Assembly: GCA_937903155.1 (NCBI GenBank)
Contig: CALCZU010000089.1
Coordinates: forward strand, 1-44,813
Length of the DNA stretch: 44,813 nt
Direction of reading: 5' to 3'
Origin: an uncultured Bdellovibrionales bacterium
GTDB taxonomy: Bacteria; Bdellovibrionota; FAC87; UBA2466
Shown in pieces: positions 41,932 to 44,813 of this stretch (its first letter is position 1; the number at the start of each line of letters is the position of its first letter). Both the position numbers and the translations under genes were made by a program. Under the pieces are notes generated by a model that ran no database searches, was not told the origin of the DNA, and saw only the letters and a program-made list of their open reading frames with translations.

Positions 41932-44478
41932 TTACTCTACCAGATTAAAGTCGTTATGGCTCTCGAACGAGCCTTCGTCTTTGACGCGGACGGTTCTTTC
42001 AGCAGGGGTCACGTTCTGATGCGGTTGGGAATGGGAGAGTCTTAAGGAATATTCTCCAGGCGAAATGGAATCAAACACGTAGAATCCATCCGAGTCGGTT
42101 CGACTAGTTGTGACAATTTCTTTTCTAGAATTTAAAAGCTCAACGGTCACTCCGCGCTTGGGTTTAACCGACTTTCTTCTCTCAACCATGACGTAGCCAT
42201 CGATTTCACCGACGGTTGCGACCGGAAGTTCGAGGCTTGTCATCGAACCCGCTTTGGGAACAAAGCGCAGGCCTTTTAAGGAAGGTCGGATAAAGGGATC
42301 GTTGAACGAGTGAGAAGCGAGAGAAACTTCGACGGGGAGATGTGCGGGAAGTCGCGAGAGAAGAATTTTTCCATCGCTATCGCTCGCAAGTTCAGTCTCG
42401 CGTTGATTCATGCGTAACGAAATATTGGGGATGGGAGGTTCGCCCGGATCCCATTTTCCATTGTAGTTTAAGTCTTTGAAGACGAGGAGAGTCGCGGCTC
42501 CATAAGGCACTTGAGGATCGCGTTGTAAGTACGGCGCTGCCGTTTTGGGATCAAACCCTAAACTATAAGCAAGTAACAATCCTACCGAATAATTTCCAGG
42601 ACTGTTCAATGAAAAATCGACGCCAACACTCGCCATTTTAAAAAGCTTTGAGACGGAACTTTTGGCCTGCCAAATTTCATCTTTGAGTTGACGGCGAAGA
42701 AGTAGAGAAATCGCGTAGGAGTCTTGGATTCTTTGAATGCCTTCACCTTCGATATAATTAAATCCTCTTTGCAGGTATTCCATTCCGAGGCGCAGATTGG
42801 TTTGGTAGGGAAGATAACTGAGGTCGAGTTTTCCTCGAAACGGATTGTTGCTATCGAAGAAATAATTAAACTCGTGATTCCAATATACGGGCCCGGTGTT
42901 GGTGGAGAGAAGATTTTTTAGAATGGTTTGACGAGAGTTATCGACGTAGTTGCGATGAGAAATATCCCAAGTCATTGCAATGGAAAAAGGGAAGGGAAGA
43001 ATATAGGAAAAGTTTGCACTCGTGATATTTGCAAGCTTTGCAAGGCCGACCGTTTCGTAAAGTTCGCTCGAATACCCGTTCATGAATTGCGAGTACTTCC
43101 CACCCAACGTCAGACTTTCGTAACCCGTTTGGGTGCCGATTTCATACGCTTGTCCTTGATTGGATGCCGAAAGATTCGAAGTGAGAAGAAAGGGTCCTAC
43201 AAACCCCGTTCCTCCAACATAGCCGTAAGTTTTCGAAGGGTTCTCATCGTGGAGGATGCCAGTGCCCGCCGAAATATTTCCGAAAAGATTTTGTTCGTAT
43301 TGAAAGGACAACCGTCTGCGATCATCCCCGAGAACGGCAAACCCTCCTCTAAAATCGTGACTGTCGGGACGAATAATCGACGGATCGATATAAAAAGTTT
43401 GATACTGAACTTTTCGTTCTCCACGGGGGCCGTAAAAACTCAAACGAAACTGATTCCGTCCATACTGCATGGGAATATTTTTGAATGAATAACGACCGGT
43501 AGAGTTGCTGACCTGTCGATCGATTAAAAAGTCATTGCGATAAAGCTCAACTTCCCAGCCGTTGGTCAGAGGCCCTTCAAGATTTTGAGTTCCGAAATTG
43601 GAGGGAGCATTAAGGGGATAAGTCGAAAGATAGAATCCCCGACCCGCCTTTCCTTCGGTAATCAAAGGAAGAGGGGGAAGGTTTAAATATAAAAACCGGG
43701 CTTCCGTCAGGTGAAAAGGCCCGAGAAGTTTGCCGTCTGGATCTCGTTTCGCAAAACTGGCTTGCCATTGTTCGGCACGGCTTTCGGTTCCAAGGAGATA
43801 GCCATAGGATTCGAAACCGAGCATCTCATTTCCAATCTCAGTCATATGTTGAAAGCGATTCGAATTGCCGTCGGGCGAAAACTGTCTCGTAAAAGAGAGC
43901 TGCTGATCAAAAAACGGATAAGAAAAAATCTGATTCGGAGTTTCTACTTTCTGCAATCCCGAGTCAGGAACAAAAGCTTGAGACTGGGTACTCAACAAAA
44001 GCGCTTCACGTTCTTTGCGAAGTTGCTCCGGCAATTTTTCGAGCGCCTTGATCTGAATACTGCTCCGATAAGTATCCATCTTGAACTGCAACGGAAACCA
44101 CTTCTCAAGAAGCCGACTCTCAACAAAAATTTCTTCCCCTCGAGCGATGACAGCCTTGCAATCGAAATTCTCAAGGACACCCTTAATTTTCACAGCGCAC
44201 TTCGAAGTCTCAAGAAGAAATCCCCGAGTCTCAGAAAGAAAGTACCCCGAAGCTTTGCCATGATGCGAGCTGACTTGGATCGCAAATCCTAACGCATCTG
44301 AAAGCTCGCCGAGCCCCAGATACCAAACACGATTGACTTCATAAGCAATGGAACCACGCGACAGAAGCGTCCCGTCATCCAGACGCAACTCCATAATGCG
44401 TTCATTGTCTTCAGTGAACACCTGCATATCGGCCGCATAGCCGAGGCTAGAGAGAAAGAATAGGAGGGGAATAAGCAT
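41932..44478 (-). CDS. Outer-membrane usher-like assembly protein
   Basis: An 848-residue protein of usher length. The start at 44478 gives a signal peptide (MLIPLLFFLSSLGYAADMQV); the longer frame runs into a repeat and lacks a ribosome site. Residues 30-180 form an N-terminal domain unlike the classical usher's. A strand-rich centre follows (NGWEVELYRNDFLIDRQ, NIPMQYGRNQFRLSFYGPRGE, then many barrel-type strands to about 640). The C-terminal part has a Ca-loop FKDLNYNGKWDPGEPP and a carboxypeptidase-regulatory-like domain (VTVELLNSRKEIV, TDSDGFYVFDSISPGEYSLRL). It probably exports and assembles DUF4402 fibres, with the chaperone and subunits encoded in the same operon. Confidence 0.72.
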   Translation of the reverse strand: MLIPLLFFLSSLGYAADMQVFTEDNERIMELRLDDGTLLSRGSIAYEVNRVWYLGLGELSDALGFAIQVSSHHGKASGYFLSETRGFLLETSKCAVKIKGVLENFDCKAVIARGEEIFVESRLLEKWFPLQFKMDTYRSSIQIKALEKLPEQLRKEREALLLSTQSQAFVPDSGLQKVETPNQIFSYPFFDQQLSFTRQFSPDGNSNRFQHMTEIGNEMLGFESYGYLLGTESRAEQWQASFAKRDPDGKLLGPFHLTEARFLYLNLPPLPLITEGKAGRGFYLSTYPLNAPSNFGTQNLEGPLTNGWEVELYRNDFLIDRQVSNSTGRYSFKNIPMQYGRNQFRLSFYGPRGERKVQYQTFYIDPSIIRPDSHDFRGGFAVLGDDRRRLSFQYEQNLFGNISAGTGILHDENPSKTYGYVGGTGFVGPFLLTSNLSASNQGQAYEIGTQTGYESLTLGGKYSQFMNGYSSELYETVGLAKLANITSANFSYILPFPFSIAMTWDISHRNYVDNSRQTILKNLLSTNTGPVYWNHEFNYFFDSNNPFRGKLDLSYLPYQTNLRLGMEYLQRGFNYIEGEGIQRIQDSYAISLLLRRQLKDEIWQAKSSVSKLFKMASVGVDFSLNSPGNYSVGLLLAYSLGFDPKTAAPYLQRDPQVPYGAATLLVFKDLNYNGKWDPGEPPIPNISLRMNQRETELASDSDGKILLSRLPAHLPVEVSLASHSFNDPFIRPSLKGLRFVPKAGSMTSLELPVATVGEIDGYVMVERRKSVKPKRGVTVELLNSRKEIVTTSRTDSDGFYVFDSISPGEYSLRLSHSQPHQNVTPAERTVRVKDEGSFESHNDFNLVE

Positions 44479-44548
44479 GGGGGTGTGATGTAATGATAAC
44501 CCGTTTCGAGGGGAATCACCATAATGCTCTGGGGCCTGCCCACCCCCT

Positions 44549-44619
44549 CGTCGTTGCGAGGAGCGGAGCGACGACTTATCCGGCGCAGCCCGAAGGGCGG
44601 AGACGGAAGCAATCTCGCT
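44549..44619. repeat. Dispersed hairpin repeat, copy 3 (broken)
   Basis: The left arm occurs in two pieces: 44549-44575 (CGTCGTTGCGAGGAGCGGAG and on) and 44604-44619 (AAGCAATCTCGC core), separated by a 28-nt insertion. No complementary right arm is seen. It lies upstream of the usher gene. Confidence 0.7.
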
Positions 44620-44714
44620 GTACTGGGGAAGAATGGTCGCTTGAAGCGCGGTCACAAAAATTATAAATTGTGGGATCCTTTTATATTAGAGAGATTTTTT
44701 CGGATTGGGTCGAC

Positions 44715-44813
44715 ATGGCGCTGCGGATTGGAGCGTTGCTATCTACTAGTCCAGGACCGCCAATGGTATGGACCCCGCTCTTTCAAAACCCCAACAGAGG
44801 GGAGATAAAGAGT
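44715..44813 (+). CDS. Possible 5' end of a gene running off the window
   Basis: ATG at 44715 opens a frame that stays open for 33 codons to the window edge (starts MALRIGALLSTSPGPP). No Shine-Dalgarno and no known motif. TATATT near 44681 could be a promoter. It may be chance. Confidence 0.15.
   Translation, partial: MALRIGALLSTSPGPPMVWTPLFQNPNRGEIKS

Noticed and set aside
44479..44655. Longer N-terminus of the usher-like protein
   Set aside because: It crosses the broken repeat and lacks a ribosome site; the internal start at 44478 gives a proper signal peptide.
1..44813. tRNA, rRNA, CRISPR, transposase or phage genes
   Set aside because: None was recognised on either strand; the only repeats are the hairpin family and the 31-bp direct repeat.

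Overview
The window is a typical stretch of a free-living Gram-negative chromosome, most likely from the Bdellovibrionota/Oligoflexia lineage (inference). The main clues are a TIGR02147-family protein coupled to a lipoprotein, many exported orphan proteins of a few hundred residues, a DUF4402 chaperone-usher-like locus, and a divergent LexA. No rRNA, tRNA, CRISPR array, transposase or phage gene was recognised.

Layout. 1-9.9 kb: a small VOC protein, a YjjG-like HAD phosphatase, and a run of exported proteins: an SGNH hydrolase, a FAM20/HipA-like kinase, a caspase-fold peptidase and several orphans. 9.97-14.1 kb: kimA-type potassium transporter, a short KdpD-like kinase and a KdpE-like regulator, behind a site resembling the KdpE operator. 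14.1-22.4 kb: an SBBP beta-propeller lipoprotein, two exported orphans, then a minus-strand group (zinc alcohol/formaldehyde dehydrogenase, SRPBCC protein, topoisomerase IB, MscS channel) that looks like stress functions. 22.8-25.9 kb: TIGR02147 protein plus lipoprotein, then an orphan gene inside a unit flanked by 31-bp direct repeats at the 3' end of purA. 25.9-29.9 kb: minus-strand metabolic operon, class V aminotransferase, serA, purA. 30.1-34.9 kb: DUF983 protein, exported orphan, very large M28 peptidase, outer-membrane beta-barrel. 35-38 kb: folate operon (folP, PTPS-like, folK, thiamine-binding protein) and lexA with a palindromic operator. 38-44.5 kb: one minus-strand operon encoding an outer-membrane usher-like protein, four DUF4402 subunits, one shortened subunit-like protein, a PapD-like chaperone and an exported GNAT-like protein.

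Cross-cutting observations. Many promoters place the predicted transcription start at or within about 5 nt of the start codon, and those genes lack a Shine-Dalgarno, so leaderless mRNAs look common here alongside normal leadered genes. A dispersed hairpin repeat (consensus arm GTCATTGCGAGGAGCGAAGC and on) occurs three times, always between genes.

The best candidate for an undescribed system is the DUF4402 chaperone-usher-like operon at 38.0-44.5 kb. Next come the exported kinase, the KimA/short-KdpD potassium module and the repeat-bounded insertion at purA. All function calls come from reading motifs; no database search was run.
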